Notes: a model not told the origin generated them from the letters alone. DNA of 64,000 bases from Chitinophagaceae bacterium UBA2791 (GCA_002352105.1 DEHV01000043.1:16783-80782); one strand, 5' to 3'. Shown: positions 34,489 through 44,519, counted from the stretch's first letter. Numbers and translations: made by a program.

Positions 34489-37400
34489 ATGTTTACAAAA
34501 AATAACAGCGTATTATATATGCTATTGATGTGCTTATTCCTGGCTCTTTATCCGGATCTGATGAATGCCCAAAATCAGGTTTCCGTCAATTCTGTTTTAG
34601 AAGGAACGGTGATAGACGAAATTACAGGGCTTCCGTTAGAAGGCGCTACTGTTCAGATAAAAGGAGTAACCAATCAAACCACTACAAATTCAAAGGGAGA
34701 GTTTGTGTTGCGCACAGGGCAGAAATTCCCTTATGATATTAGCATTACGTTTATCGGCTATGAAGAGAAAGTGATAGTGGCCAATGGTTTTCCTGTGTTC
34801 GTCGCATTAAAGCCGACAAACAGCAGTTTGGACGATGTGGTGGTGATCGGGTACGGCACGCGACGTAGAAAGGATTTTACGGGGTCGTTGGCTTCGGTTC
34901 CCACCACGTTAAAGTCGCAGTTGGCCAGCTCTCCCGATAGGTTAATTCAGGGCGCGGTTACCGGGGTGCAGGTGACCCAGGCGAATGGTCAGCCGGGAGC
35001 CAGCGCGTCTATCAGGATCAGAGGAGGGACTTCTATTAACGCCGGTAACGAACCATTGTATGTAATAGATGGTTTTCCTGTTTACAATAGCGATGAAAGC
35101 GTAAATGCCGGCGTGAGCAACGGCACATCTATTAACCCCTTATCCTTTATTAATCCATCGGATATTGAATCAATTGATGTGTTGAAGGATGCTTCGGCGA
35201 CGGCTATATATGGCTCCAGGGGCGCCAACGGCGTAGTGATAATCACTACGAAAACCGGTTCCAGAAGCGGGTATAATATCGAGTATGCAGGATCATTGGG
35301 AACGCAGGAAGTCAGTAAAACCATCGGGATGCTGAATGCCAGGCAATGGGGAGAATTGAAAAATGACGCGTTGCGGGACGCCGGTAAGGCGCCATTGTAT
35401 ACTGCGGAGCAGCTGAATGCGCTGGGCGAAGGCACGGATTGGCAGGCTGCTGTTTTTCGTAAGGCCTCTATTCAGAACCATAGCCTGTCATTATCTGCAG
35501 GTAATGAGAAAAGCCGCGTTTTGTTTTCGGCAAACTACCTGAAGCAGGATGGGATTGTTATCAATACAGGGTTTGAAAAATATGCAGGGCGACTGAATAC
35601 CAATTTTACGTTAAGCGAACGGTTCAAGATCGGATCTAATATTTCTTATGGGTATACCCAGGCAGATTTAGCTCCTCCCAATATTGTATTCAATACGCTG
35701 GCTATGGTTCCGGTGGTTCCCGTGAGAGATGCAAATGGGGAGTTTACTGAAAGCAGCGCGTTTGGATCAACTGTATCCAATCCTGTCGCCACGCTCTCGT
35801 TGCAAACAAATTCGACCAACACGGGTCGTCTGCTGGCAAATGCGTTTACGGAATATGATCTGACAAAAGATCTGAAACTCAGGGCTTCTTTTGGGACAGA
35901 TGTCATCAATAATAAGCAGAATTATTATTTGCCCTCAACCCTGTATGAAAGCGCGGTAGGAGGCAGGGCTTCAATTGGTTCGTTGACAACCTTCAACTGG
36001 ATAAATGAAAACACGTTAACCTATAGAAAGACGCTGGGGCAAGCGCATAGCCTGGAGTTGCTGGTAGGAAACACGCAGCAGAAATCTACTACCGAGGCCT
36101 ATTCGGCCAACGCTTCCAATTTTGTTACGGACGATTACAGGTATAACAATCTCGGCGCGGCGTCGGTTTATTTGAGTCCGGGCTCAAACAGGACGGTGTG
36201 GACACTGAAATCATATCTCGCAAGGGCGAATTATTCATATGATAGCCGTTATTTTTTGACGGTTACGGCCAGGGCCGACGGTTCGTCGAGGTTCGGAAGA
36301 AACAACAAATGGGGCGCATTCCCGTCGGCAGCTTTTGCCTGGAACATCAGCAACGAGGAGTTTTTTGGAAATGTGCAGTTCATTAATTCCTTGCGATTAA
36401 GACTTAGCGCCGGCTCCACAGGAAACCAGGAGATAGAGCCTTATCGCTCCTTATCCAGGCTGTCAAACTACCAGTATTCTTTTGACAATACAATAGTCAA
36501 CGGACTGGCAACAAGTAGTTTTGCCAACCCTAATCTCACCTGGGAAAAAACCTCGCAATACAATGCGGGCATAGATGTGGAAGTTCTTTCGGGACGCGTG
36601 CAATTGACTACGGACGTATATTATAAGCGCACGTCTGACCTGCTGTTGGAAGCGCCTGTGCCGTATTCCTCCAGCCTGACAAGCGCTTTCCAGAATTTAG
36701 GTATTGTAAGAAACCAGGGGGTGGAGCTAAGCCTGAGAACCAATAATATTGAAGGCGATTTTAGCTGGACAACGAATACCTTTTTCTCCCTCAATCGAAA
36801 CAAGATACTGAGTTTGGGAGAGGGGGTGAGTCATTTTTTTGTAACCGACCCGGGGGCCCCGACGCTGTTGCCTTCTCAAGTGATTAAGGTTGGCGAATCT
36901 GTCGGCGCTTTTTATATCTATCAATTCGATGGCGTTGATCCCGAAACGGGGTTGCCGCAATATAAAGACCAGAACCACGACGGAAGGATCAGCCAGGACT
37001 ATGACCGCGTTATAGCCGGAAGTTCCCAGCCGAAGTTCCTGGCGAGCATGTTGAATAGTTTCAGGTATAAGGATCTGGATCTGTCTGTTTTTCTCAATGC
37101 TTCGTATGGCAACAGCGTATTCAACTGGACAAGGGCAAACCTGGAGTTGGGTACCGGTTATACGGGGGCGGTAGCTAAGTTGCTGGACAGGTGGACTCCG
37201 GATAATAAGATAACGGATATGCACAAGGCAATGGAAAATCCCTCGGTAACCTTATCCGACAGATTTTTGGAAGACGCTTCCTTCTTAAGGCTGAAAGGCC
37301 TCACTTTAGGCTATACGGTTCCGCAGGCGCTACTTGCAAAGATCAAGGTCAAATCATTAAGGGTTTATTTAACGGGCAACAACCTGGTCACCTGGACGCG

Positions 37401-37521
37401 GTATACCGGCTACGACCCCGAAGTGAACACGAACGAACAAAATTCCCTAAGTACGGGTATTGACAGATCGGCCTACCCCAACGCTAAATCAGTCACATTT
37501 GGATTGAACATTAAAATTTAA
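34489..37521 (+). CDS. SusC/RagA-type TonB-dependent outer membrane transporter
   Basis: 1010 residues from the ATG at 34489, which begins the signal peptide (NNSVLYMLLMCLFLALYPDLMNAQ); a GTG at 34411 in the same frame would add 26 non-signal residues. No STN domain is present. A carboxypeptidase-D-like domain (LEGTVIDEITGLPLEGATVQ) leads to the TonB box DDVVVIGYGTRRRKDFTGSL, plug (VIDGFPVYNSDES, INPSDIESIDVLKDASATAIYGSRGANGV) and a barrel ending in FGLNIKI. Without STN it cannot signal to a FecR protein, which fits separate control through the leader region. It probably imports a sulfated or sulfonated organic compound. Confidence 0.96.
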   Translation: MFTKNNSVLYMLLMCLFLALYPDLMNAQNQVSVNSVLEGTVIDEITGLPLEGATVQIKGVTNQTTTNSKGEFVLRTGQKFPYDISITFIGYEEKVIVANGFPVFVALKPTNSSLDDVVVIGYGTRRRKDFTGSLASVPTTLKSQLASSPDRLIQGAVTGVQVTQANGQPGASASIRIRGGTSINAGNEPLYVIDGFPVYNSDESVNAGVSNGTSINPLSFINPSDIESIDVLKDASATAIYGSRGANGVVIITTKTGSRSGYNIEYAGSLGTQEVSKTIGMLNARQWGELKNDALRDAGKAPLYTAEQLNALGEGTDWQAAVFRKASIQNHSLSLSAGNEKSRVLFSANYLKQDGIVINTGFEKYAGRLNTNFTLSERFKIGSNISYGYTQADLAPPNIVFNTLAMVPVVPVRDANGEFTESSAFGSTVSNPVATLSLQTNSTNTGRLLANAFTEYDLTKDLKLRASFGTDVINNKQNYYLPSTLYESAVGGRASIGSLTTFNWINENTLTYRKTLGQAHSLELLVGNTQQKSTTEAYSANASNFVTDDYRYNNLGAASVYLSPGSNRTVWTLKSYLARANYSYDSRYFLTVTARADGSSRFGRNNKWGAFPSAAFAWNISNEEFFGNVQFINSLRLRLSAGSTGNQEIEPYRSLSRLSNYQYSFDNTIVNGLATSSFANPNLTWEKTSQYNAGIDVEVLSGRVQLTTDVYYKRTSDLLLEAPVPYSSSLTSAFQNLGIVRNQGVELSLRTNNIEGDFSWTTNTFFSLNRNKILSLGEGVSHFFVTDPGAPTLLPSQVIKVGESVGAFYIYQFDGVDPETGLPQYKDQNHDGRISQDYDRVIAGSSQPKFLASMLNSFRYKDLDLSVFLNASYGNSVFNWTRANLELGTGYTGAVAKLLDRWTPDNKITDMHKAMENPSVTLSDRFLEDASFLRLKGLTLGYTVPQALLAKIKVKSLRVYLTGNNLVTWTRYTGYDPEVNTNEQNSLSTGIDRSAYPNAKSVTFGLNIKI

Positions 37522-37528
37522 ATAGTTT

Positions 37529-39055
37529 ATGAGAAGATATATATATGTATTGGGATTCATTCACCTGCTTGCAATCAGCTCTTGCGTCAAACTGACCGAG
37601 GTTCCTGATTCCTTTATTTCTCCCGGGCAGTTTTTTAAAACGGCAAATGACGCCGTATCGGCGGTCAACTCTATTTATTATCCGATGGTTGATAACACAA
37701 CGGGCGCTCAACCTATTTACAACAGGTTGTTCAATACAGGAATGGATTATATGACGGATGATCTGGACGCCGGTCCCGGTTCTCCAAATGCAGAAGTCAG
37801 ATCGATGGCTCAGTTAACGCATTCCTCTACAAATTTGCGGGTTCAGCAGATATGGACGCAGCATTATGAGGGCATCAACAGGGCCAATGTAGCATTGGAA
37901 CAGATCCCCGATATTGAAATAGACGAGTCGTTGAAGAACCGGCTGCTGGGCGAAGCTGTCTTTCTACGCGGTTTTTATTATTTTAATTTGGTGCGTATAT
38001 ACGGCGGCGTTCCTTTATTGCTCAGGGACCAGACCAAGCTTTCCATAGAGGAATTGAAGGTTCCAAGGAATTCGGCGGCGGAGGTATACGGACAAATTAT
38101 AGAGGATCTCAAAACAGCAGCTGATTATTTTTCCAGGGGTTCCTCGGACGAGCCCGGGCGCGCCACCCAGGGAGCGGCGGTTGCGCTGCTTTCCAAGGTT
38201 TATCTGACGCAAAGGGACTGGCTTAATGCAATTAAATATGCTGAAGATGTTATTGACGGATCTTTCGGATATGATCTGTTTGAGGATTACTCGCATGTTT
38301 TCCTGCCGGCTTACAAGAATGGAAAGGAGCATATTTTTTCTGCCCAGATAAAAGGCAGCTCGATAAGTACCGGTCATTTGGTAACGCCTACGGAGATCAG
38401 GGCCGGGGTGCCGGGTATTCGCGGCACCTATGGGACGCAGCTGACCACGTATAAGTTTGGAGGCGATGATTATTATAGCTTGTACAAAATGTACGCGCCC
38501 GGCGATAAGAGAAAGCATGTTTCCTTTGTTACTTCCTATACCAGCCCCGTTGATGGAAAGGAATATTTCACCTTATATGCTCCCGGAGATTCAGTCCCGT
38601 ATGTTAACAAAAGCTGGGATCCCAATTATCCGGTTACCGGCCATTCTGACGCCAATGGAAATGTTCTCAGGTTTTCGGAGATCTTCCTGATCCATGCGGA
38701 GGCTGAGAATGAACTAAACGGACCTACTGCCATTGCATTGGCTTCGGTTAACAAGGTCCGAAAAAGAGCCGGACTGAATGACTTGCCCGGTTCTTTAACA
38801 AAGGATCAGCTACGGGATTCGATCTATCTCGAAAGACGCCTGGAATTAGTGGCTGAGTATCACCGTTATTTCGACCTGATAAGGGAAACAGGAAGCGAGG
38901 TTACGGGAGTCGGACCGGATAACAGGGGCATTTTATTGAAATGCCTGAATCTCGTAGGTAAAACCAATGTAAGCAATAAGCACTATTTATATCCTATTCC
39001 ACAGGGTGAAATTGATCGGAATCCCAGCTTAACGCAGAATCCCGGTTGGGATTAG
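37529..39055 (+). CDS. SusD/RagB family lipoprotein
   Basis: 508 residues, 7 bases after SusC. The lipobox is LAISSCVKLTEVPD; the mature protein shows the SusD TPR frame (AVFLRGFYYFNLVRIYGGVPLLL), the helix AAVALLSKVYLTQRDWLNAIKYAEDVI and the C-terminal IYLERRLELVAEYHRYFDLIRET with YLYPIPQGEIDRNPSLTQNPGW. It captures the substrate for the paired SusC. Confidence 0.97.
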   Translation: MRRYIYVLGFIHLLAISSCVKLTEVPDSFISPGQFFKTANDAVSAVNSIYYPMVDNTTGAQPIYNRLFNTGMDYMTDDLDAGPGSPNAEVRSMAQLTHSSTNLRVQQIWTQHYEGINRANVALEQIPDIEIDESLKNRLLGEAVFLRGFYYFNLVRIYGGVPLLLRDQTKLSIEELKVPRNSAAEVYGQIIEDLKTAADYFSRGSSDEPGRATQGAAVALLSKVYLTQRDWLNAIKYAEDVIDGSFGYDLFEDYSHVFLPAYKNGKEHIFSAQIKGSSISTGHLVTPTEIRAGVPGIRGTYGTQLTTYKFGGDDYYSLYKMYAPGDKRKHVSFVTSYTSPVDGKEYFTLYAPGDSVPYVNKSWDPNYPVTGHSDANGNVLRFSEIFLIHAEAENELNGPTAIALASVNKVRKRAGLNDLPGSLTKDQLRDSIYLERRLELVAEYHRYFDLIRETGSEVTGVGPDNRGILLKCLNLVGKTNVSNKHYLYPIPQGEIDRNPSLTQNPGWD

Positions 39056-39090
39056 ATCTTCAACATTCAAAACGAAAAAAATAATCTAAA

Positions 39091-41406
39091 ATGAACAAAA
39101 AGACAGTTCTCTCAGTAGTACTTGGCTGGTTTGTTATGAGTTATCCGACGCTTCTGAAAGCGCAGGTTGAAAATGCTCAAAGCGAATTTAAAGGGATCAT
39201 CGGTAAAACAATAGAAGAATCCAGGGAATATTTTCCTGAAAAGAAGAAAGCGCCTGCAGGAGCTCCCAATATAATCGTCCTTTTGATTGACGATGCCGGG
39301 TATGGAACCTCAAGCGCATTTGGGGGCCTTATGCAAACCCCAGTGTTGGATAGCCTGGCAAACAATGGATTGCGGTATACCAATTTTCATTCTACCGGGG
39401 TATGCTCTCCCACGAGGGCCGCATTATTGACCGGAAGAAATCATCATTCCGTGCATATGGGAACGCTAAATTATTCCTCCCTGGGTTTCCCGGGTTATGA
39501 TGCCAGAATGCCTGCGGATAAGGCGACGATCGCCGAAATATTGCGGGAAAATCAATACAACACATTTGCCGTTGGCAAGTATCATGTTGCTCCGCTCGAT
39601 GAGATTACGGTAAATGGTCCGTTCGACAGATGGGCCGTGGGCAGAGGCTTCGATCATTTTTATGGATTTCAATTGGGGCATACGGATCAATACCATCCGA
39701 ATCTGTATGAAGATACAAGAGTGGTCGATGTTGAGCCCAATAAAACGCATTTAACAACATTGCTGGCGAACAAGGCGATCAGTTATATTGCCAACCAGAA
39801 ATCAATTGCTCCCGAAAAGCCGTTTTTCCTCTATTTCGCTACCGGCGCAATACATTCGCCGCACCAGGTAGATAAAAAATGGAGCGATCTGTATAAGGGA
39901 AAATTTGATAAGGGTTGGGACGTTTACCGCGAAGAAGTTTTTGCCCGCCAGAAAAAGCTGGGCGTAATTCCGCCTGACGCTATTTTACCGGACAGGGACA
40001 CAAGCGTGAAAGCCTGGAACAGCCTCACCCCAAAGCAAAAGAAAGTGTATTCGAGGTTCATGGAAATCTATGCCGGATTCCTTACGCATACGGATTATGA
40101 ATTCGGAAGAATTTTGAAATATGTAAGGGAGATCGGGCAGGATAGAAATACGTTGGTATTGGCCATAGTGGGCGATAACGGATCAAGCCATGGGCCAAGA
40201 AATGGGAGTTTTAACGGCTATATAAGTTCTCTTGGAGAGGAAGAGCAGGTTGAAGAGTTGTATAAGAACCTAGATAAAATGGGCACAGAACATTCCTTCT
40301 CCGATGCGCCGGCCGGGTGGACGCAGGCTACTAATACTCCTTTCAGATTATGGAAGGCCGATCCGAATAGCGAAGGAGGCACTCATCAGCCGCTGATCGT
40401 CTATTACCCCAATGGCGGTTACGAAAAAGGAGGCGTTCGCAATCAATACGGTCATGTCATTGATATTGCGCCGACCATCTATGAGATAGCAGGAGCGCAG
40501 ATACCGGAGGCTATTAAGGGCGTCAAGCAGGCGCCGATTGAAGGAACAAGTTTAGCTTATTCGCTGAAAAAAGCAGATGCGCCGAACAGGCATACCGTGC
40601 AATACTATGAATTGTTTGGAAAAAGAGCCATTGTAAAAGACGGTTGGAAGGCTTCTGTTTTTCATAGGCCCGGAACGGGCTTTAAAGAAGATGTGTGGGA
40701 ACTGTATAACCTGAATGAGGATTTTAACGAACGGATTGACCTGGCTAAAAAGCATCCGGAGAAGGTGGAGGAGTTGAAGAAAGTATTTGATGAGGAAGCA
40801 AGAAAATATAATGTCTATCCCCTGCACGATAGATTGTTTGCTTCGGGATTTGCGGCAGGAAGCAATAGGATAGGGGGGAGAAAGCGCGGTCCCTGGGGCG
40901 ACCGCAGGGAGATCGTTTTGTACCCGGGTATTGATCAGTTCCTGACTCTGACGGGGCCGCAGTTCCAGGGCGAATCCTTCACCATAACAGCCGATGTGGA
41001 CATTACGTCAAAACAGGATGAGGGCGTTTTATTCTCAACGGGATCGGAATTCGATGGGCTGAGCCTTTTTGTTAAAGACAATAAATTGTATTCTGCTCAT
41101 AATACAGGAGGTATTGTTCGTCATCTGGAGTCGGCAAGCGCTATTCCTGTAGGGAAAAATAAACTTCGGTTTGATTTTCAATTTGACAAGGAAGCCAAGC
41201 CCGGAGCCCCGGCTGGAAGAGAAGCGCTCTATATAAATGGCGCTAAGGCGGCAGAGCGCGAGATCTCTTTGAGAGAAGGCGTAATAGGTTTATATAAGGA
41301 TGGAATAGATGTGGGCGCGGATAGAAACTCCCCTGTTTCCAACAAATATCAATCTCCCTTTACATTTAAGGGCATCCTGCATAAGATCGTGATCGAATAC
41401 AAGTAA
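39091..41406 (+). CDS. Secreted sulfatase (arylsulfatase family)
   Basis: 771 residues with a signal peptide (LGWFVMSYPTLLKAQ). The metal-binding N-terminus is NIIVLLIDDAGYG, and the active-site Cys105 in CSPTRAALLTGR follows the C-x-P-x-R rule, so it needs conversion to formylglycine; no maturase is in the window. Later conserved pieces are VGKYHVAP, AIVGDNGSS and GGTHQPLIV. The last 160 residues form a lectin-like beta-sandwich (TITADVDITSKQDEGVLFS). It hydrolyses sulfate esters in the periplasm or outside, 35 bases downstream of SusD, completing a sulfate-ester scavenging operon. Confidence 0.94.
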   Translation: MNKKTVLSVVLGWFVMSYPTLLKAQVENAQSEFKGIIGKTIEESREYFPEKKKAPAGAPNIIVLLIDDAGYGTSSAFGGLMQTPVLDSLANNGLRYTNFHSTGVCSPTRAALLTGRNHHSVHMGTLNYSSLGFPGYDARMPADKATIAEILRENQYNTFAVGKYHVAPLDEITVNGPFDRWAVGRGFDHFYGFQLGHTDQYHPNLYEDTRVVDVEPNKTHLTTLLANKAISYIANQKSIAPEKPFFLYFATGAIHSPHQVDKKWSDLYKGKFDKGWDVYREEVFARQKKLGVIPPDAILPDRDTSVKAWNSLTPKQKKVYSRFMEIYAGFLTHTDYEFGRILKYVREIGQDRNTLVLAIVGDNGSSHGPRNGSFNGYISSLGEEEQVEELYKNLDKMGTEHSFSDAPAGWTQATNTPFRLWKADPNSEGGTHQPLIVYYPNGGYEKGGVRNQYGHVIDIAPTIYEIAGAQIPEAIKGVKQAPIEGTSLAYSLKKADAPNRHTVQYYELFGKRAIVKDGWKASVFHRPGTGFKEDVWELYNLNEDFNERIDLAKKHPEKVEELKKVFDEEARKYNVYPLHDRLFASGFAAGSNRIGGRKRGPWGDRREIVLYPGIDQFLTLTGPQFQGESFTITADVDITSKQDEGVLFSTGSEFDGLSLFVKDNKLYSAHNTGGIVRHLESASAIPVGKNKLRFDFQFDKEAKPGAPAGREALYINGAKAAEREISLREGVIGLYKDGIDVGADRNSPVSNKYQSPFTFKGILHKIVIEYK

Positions 41407-41425
41407 GAGTTGATTGTACGTCACC

Positions 41426-41459
41426 CGCCAGGCCTGACAAACTTTGTTAGCCTGGCGGA
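41426..41459 (+). terminator. Strong hairpin after the sulfatase
   Basis: CCGCCAGGC (41426-41434) and GCCTGGCGG (41451-41459) are perfect 9-bp arms, with ACAAA/TTTGT able to pair inside the loop. There is no T-tract. It may stop or protect the transcript, and it shares the word GCCTGGCGG with the elements at 10622 and 47358. Confidence 0.5.
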
Positions 41460-41514
41460 CATGGCGTTCCATCAGGATTAGATGGAGCAAACGATACTAT
41501 TAAAAAACGAGCGG

Positions 41515-42393
41515 TTACTTAAGGGCGTCGCCAGGACGGGTGACTATGATATAATCGGCAAGTCTTTGCCATTCATTCCAGTCCGGCGCCGTTCCGGCCG
41601 CGCCGCTGAAAACTGAAATATTCATACAACTCAGCTTGGGAGAGTAACCTACGAGCTGCGCGTAGGCGCCTAGTTTCTCATCGCTGTGAAAGCGTCCGTT
41701 CAGATGCAACACCTGTTTCTTTTTGCGCTTTTTTTTCAGTAGGCGGGAAATACGCCAGGCCATCGTGGCATCCCAAAGATTTTGCGTCTGGTATAAATTT
41801 AGCGCGCCCATTCCTCCATGCCCTCCCATCAATCCGGTAAATTTTTCATAATATGCGCCCGTAAGGGTATCGATGGGAAGCGGGGCCAAAAGCGATTTTG
41901 CCGCCTTGCTTAGCCCGTTAAGACTTTCCAGGCCCCGGCGCGTTACGAGATTGGTATAACGCGAAGGAGCGTTGGCCGCCAATACATATATCCTATTCTC
42001 GCGGGCATATTCTACAAGGGGGCGGTAATCCTCTTTGTAGTTTTTCCATAGTTTACCGTCTTTCTCGAGATTGCTTTCGCTTATCAGCCCGTTTGTATAT
42101 TCATCAAGCGCCAGCTGAACATCGCTTTGGAACATTTCCATCGAAAGGATGGTTTTTCTTTTTTTCAGGTTGTGCAGGCCCTTTAATAGCGTCAGTTCCA
42201 GGACATGCGCTACAGAATCATTATGCTCTTCGCCGAAGAAGATCACGTCTTTTTGTTCCAGGTTTCGGATGAGCTCGTCGATGCTGATTTCAGTTTTTTG
42301 CTCGACGGCATAGATCGTATATAAAGGGAGGTTATCTTCCTGCGCAAACAATAGCGCAGGGCTTATCAAGATCAGGCTTAGGATGTATTTCAT
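41515..42393 (-). CDS. ChaN-like lipoprotein-family protein (DUF399)
   Basis: 292 residues from the ATG at 42393, which starts a Sec signal peptide (MKYILSLILISPALLFAQ); an earlier ATG at 42420 adds nine residues before it. The family hallmark FFGEEHNDSVAHVLELTLLK is present at about 47-66, and later motifs include SMEMFQSDVQ and LHLNGRFHSDEKLGAY. ChaN proteins bind heme or iron in the periplasm or outer membrane. It is convergent with the sulfatase operon and unrelated to it by context. Confidence 0.85.
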   Translation of the reverse strand: MKYILSLILISPALLFAQEDNLPLYTIYAVEQKTEISIDELIRNLEQKDVIFFGEEHNDSVAHVLELTLLKGLHNLKKRKTILSMEMFQSDVQLALDEYTNGLISESNLEKDGKLWKNYKEDYRPLVEYARENRIYVLAANAPSRYTNLVTRRGLESLNGLSKAAKSLLAPLPIDTLTGAYYEKFTGLMGGHGGMGALNLYQTQNLWDATMAWRISRLLKKKRKKKQVLHLNGRFHSDEKLGAYAQLVGYSPKLSCMNISVFSGAAGTAPDWNEWQRLADYIIVTRPGDALK

Positions 42394-42674
42394 GTCATGC
42401 GTTTTAAACTGGCGGCTCATCCCCAGTTTAAATGTGAATGTCGCCTGCCATTTCAGGTTTTATTTACGCATAAAGGAATAAAATAAGCGGGATCGGAAAA
42501 ATTGTATGTGATAAAGCGAAATAATGAGTATTGTGCGGGCGCAGATCTGTCGGCTCAGGCACAATAATAAAGCTACAAATATGTATTTAATAGATAGCTA
42601 GATATTTCTACCGCCGATTGAATCATGGGCTTCAGTTGGGTCGTTGAAATGAGCGTTTGTAGTTCATTATGTAA

Positions 42675-42691
42675 AGCGCGCAAACCGCGCT
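42675..42691. promoter_or_regulatory. Inverted repeat over the -33 region of the WYL gene
   Basis: AGCGCG-CAAAC-CGCGCT has perfect 6-bp arms and lies directly upstream of the promoter box at 42702. It is a candidate autoregulatory operator. The rest of the 332-base gap 42394-42725 shows nothing else. Confidence 0.35.
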
Positions 42692-42701
42692 ATTTTATCC
42701 C

Positions 42702-42709
42702 TATTTTTG
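42702..42709 (+). promoter_or_regulatory. Candidate -7 promoter box (TATTTTTG) for the WYL regulator
   Basis: TATTTTTG fits TAnnTTTG and ends 16 bases before the ATG at 42726, implying a very short leader. No good -33 match is seen. Confidence 0.4.
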
Positions 42710-42725
42710 AGAATAACTCAAACTG

Positions 42726-43679
42726 ATGGAGGATAGTCCAAAACGTTTTGACCGAATTATAGCGATCCTGATCCAACTGCAGTCCAAAAGAATTGTCCGG
42801 GCGCAGGATCTGGCCGACCGTTTTGGCGTAAGCCTGCGGACCATTTACCGCGATGTGCGAACGCTGGAAGCATCGGGAGTGCCTATATCTTCAGAAGCCG
42901 GAATCGGGTATTCCATCCAGGAGGGATATAAGCTGCCTCCGGTGATGTTCACTAAGGAAGAGGCCATGAGTTTTATTGCCGCCGAAAAGCTGATGCCGCA
43001 TTTTACCGATAAATCGCTGGGGAGTTATTTTCAGTCGTCGATGTATAAGATCAAATCAATCCTGCGCTGGTCGGAAAAGGATATGTTCGATTCGCTGGAC
43101 CGCAACCTGGTGGTGCAGCAAAACCATTCGCTGTTCCGGGAATCAATTCCCAATGCCCAGGAACTACTGATTGCGGGTATTGTGCAGAAGAAACAGGTGG
43201 ATATCTCTTACCAGGGTTTTGAATCGGAAGCGGTTACCCGACGCACTATAGAACCCATTGGCATGTACCACGAACATCAGTTCTGGTATATTGTCGCCTA
43301 CTGCCTGCTGAGAAAGGACTACCGGAAGTTTCGCTCCGACCGGATCTTTTCGATCCGGCTGCTCGACCAGCCATTTGCGGGCAGCCACCAGCCGCTGGAT
43401 TATTACCTGCAAGAGGAAGACCGGCTGGATAAAACTAAGGTCGTTATACGGGTTAATAAAAAGACGGCCAAGTATATTCAGCGGAGCCGGCAGTTTTATG
43501 GTTTTGTTTCAGAAGAGGATAGGGGAGAGGTGATAGAAATGATGTTTATGGTAGGACTGAACGAAGATTTTTTTTCCCGCTGGTACCTGATGTTCGGCGA
43601 CCAGGCCGAAATTGTAGAGCCGGAGAGTCTCAAAGCAGAAGTGGCCGGACTGCTGAAGAAAATTGCCCGGAAACTCTGA
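42726..43679 (+). CDS. YafY-family WYL-domain transcriptional regulator
   Basis: 317 residues. The N-terminal helix-turn-helix is clear (RFDRIIAILIQLQSKRIVRA, QDLADRFGVSLRTIYRDVRTLE), followed by the WYL domain with the modified core FWYIVAYCLLRKDYRKFRSDRI, where the family Trp-Tyr-Leu triad appears as FWYIVAY. A C-terminal WCX-like region follows (VIRVNKKTAKYIQRSRQFYG). Such proteins bind nucleic-acid ligands or small molecules and often control stress genes. The neighbours give no clear target; an inverted repeat at its own promoter suggests self-control. Confidence 0.92.
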   Translation: MEDSPKRFDRIIAILIQLQSKRIVRAQDLADRFGVSLRTIYRDVRTLEASGVPISSEAGIGYSIQEGYKLPPVMFTKEEAMSFIAAEKLMPHFTDKSLGSYFQSSMYKIKSILRWSEKDMFDSLDRNLVVQQNHSLFRESIPNAQELLIAGIVQKKQVDISYQGFESEAVTRRTIEPIGMYHEHQFWYIVAYCLLRKDYRKFRSDRIFSIRLLDQPFAGSHQPLDYYLQEEDRLDKTKVVIRVNKKTAKYIQRSRQFYGFVSEEDRGEVIEMMFMVGLNEDFFSRWYLMFGDQAEIVEPESLKAEVAGLLKKIARKL

Positions 43680-43865
43680 TGCGTCAGATAAGCGCTGCGG
43701 CGGGCGCTAATATCGATTTTTGTAACGTATGCAGATTTGTTACGCCGGCGCATGGGATCAGGTCGCCAGATTGCTATGGCGATTTTGAAGTATTGAGACT
43801 TCTTAGTCAATAGCTAGGAGAGATGAAATAATTATATTATTATTATAGTTTTATAATGCTTCGTT

Positions 43866-44267
43866 ATGTATAGAAAATTTTTATTACTTATTCTAATTAT
43901 CCCTTCGCTCAGCTTTGCCCAGCAAAAAGACACGACAGTAAAGGCAACGGATGATTTATTTGAAGACGCGGTCGATGCTTCATTTCCAGGCGGGCTAGAA
44001 GGTTGGCAGAACTATCTTATTCAAAACATGCGTTATCCACGGAAGGCGATGAAAAAGGAAATACAAGGAACGGTCGTTGTTCAATTTATTATCGACACCA
44101 ATGGTAAAACGAGTGAAATTGAAGCTATAGAAGGTCCGGAGATATTAGCGGCAGAAGCAATCCGGCTAATTAAGGAAAGCGGCAAATGGCTTCCGGCGCA
44201 TAATAAAGACAAACCCTTAAAATCATATAAGAGGCAGCCTTTTGTGTTCAAATTAGAGAAAGGATAA
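43866..44267 (+). CDS. TonB C-terminal domain protein (energy transducer-like)
   Basis: 133 residues with a signal peptide (RKFLLLILIIPSLSFAQ). The TonB C-terminal domain is evident: NYLIQNMRYPRKAMKKEIQG, TVVVQFIIDTNGKTSEIEAI, and the end KSYKRQPFVFKLEKG. It has no N-terminal membrane anchor and proline-rich linker, so it is not a full TonB; such short secreted versions are common in this phylum and their role is unclear. It is followed by two hairpin structures. Confidence 0.85.
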   Translation: MYRKFLLLILIIPSLSFAQQKDTTVKATDDLFEDAVDASFPGGLEGWQNYLIQNMRYPRKAMKKEIQGTVVVQFIIDTNGKTSEIEAIEGPEILAAEAIRLIKESGKWLPAHNKDKPLKSYKRQPFVFKLEKG

Positions 44268-44373
44268 ACCCGTCTTTCGTTTAGTAACGCCGGATATTGG
44301 AGAAGCTGAATGTAAAGAACTGGAAAATAAACTGACTGAAAAGAAATCGTGAATGGTCCTTTCGTCTCAAAAT

Positions 44374-44390
44374 AAGGCGTTAGGCCTTTT
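44374..44390 (+). terminator. Weak terminator after the TonB-domain gene
   Basis: AAGGC (44374-44378), loop GTTAG, GCCTT (44384-44388), then TT. The stem is only 5 bp, so this is a minor candidate next to the stronger hairpin at 44411-44470. Confidence 0.3.
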
Positions 44391-44410
44391 GGAATCCTGA
44401 TAGGAATATA

Positions 44411-44470
44411 AGAGGCCCCCTAAGAGTGTCTAACTTTTGGGGGGCTTCAAAGTATGAGGGGCCTCTTTTT
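44411..44470 (+). terminator. Terminator hairpin between convergent genes
   Basis: AGAGGCCCC (44411-44419) pairs with GGGGCCTCT (44458-44466) and TTTT follows. The internal CCCCC can alternatively pair with the GGGGGG near 44438-44443, so two competing structures are possible. It sits between the TonB-domain gene and the convergent DinB gene ending at 44520. Confidence 0.6.
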
Positions 44471-44519
44471 GCTTTTACTATATAAAGGTTGGTAGAATGC
44501 GGGAACAACGTTGTTCCCT

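Noticed and set aside
44268..44352. Coding-like run (PVFRLVTPDIGEAECKELEN) just after the TonB-domain gene
   Set aside because: Only about 30 codons, no start, in the +1 frame after a stop; too short to separate from chance.
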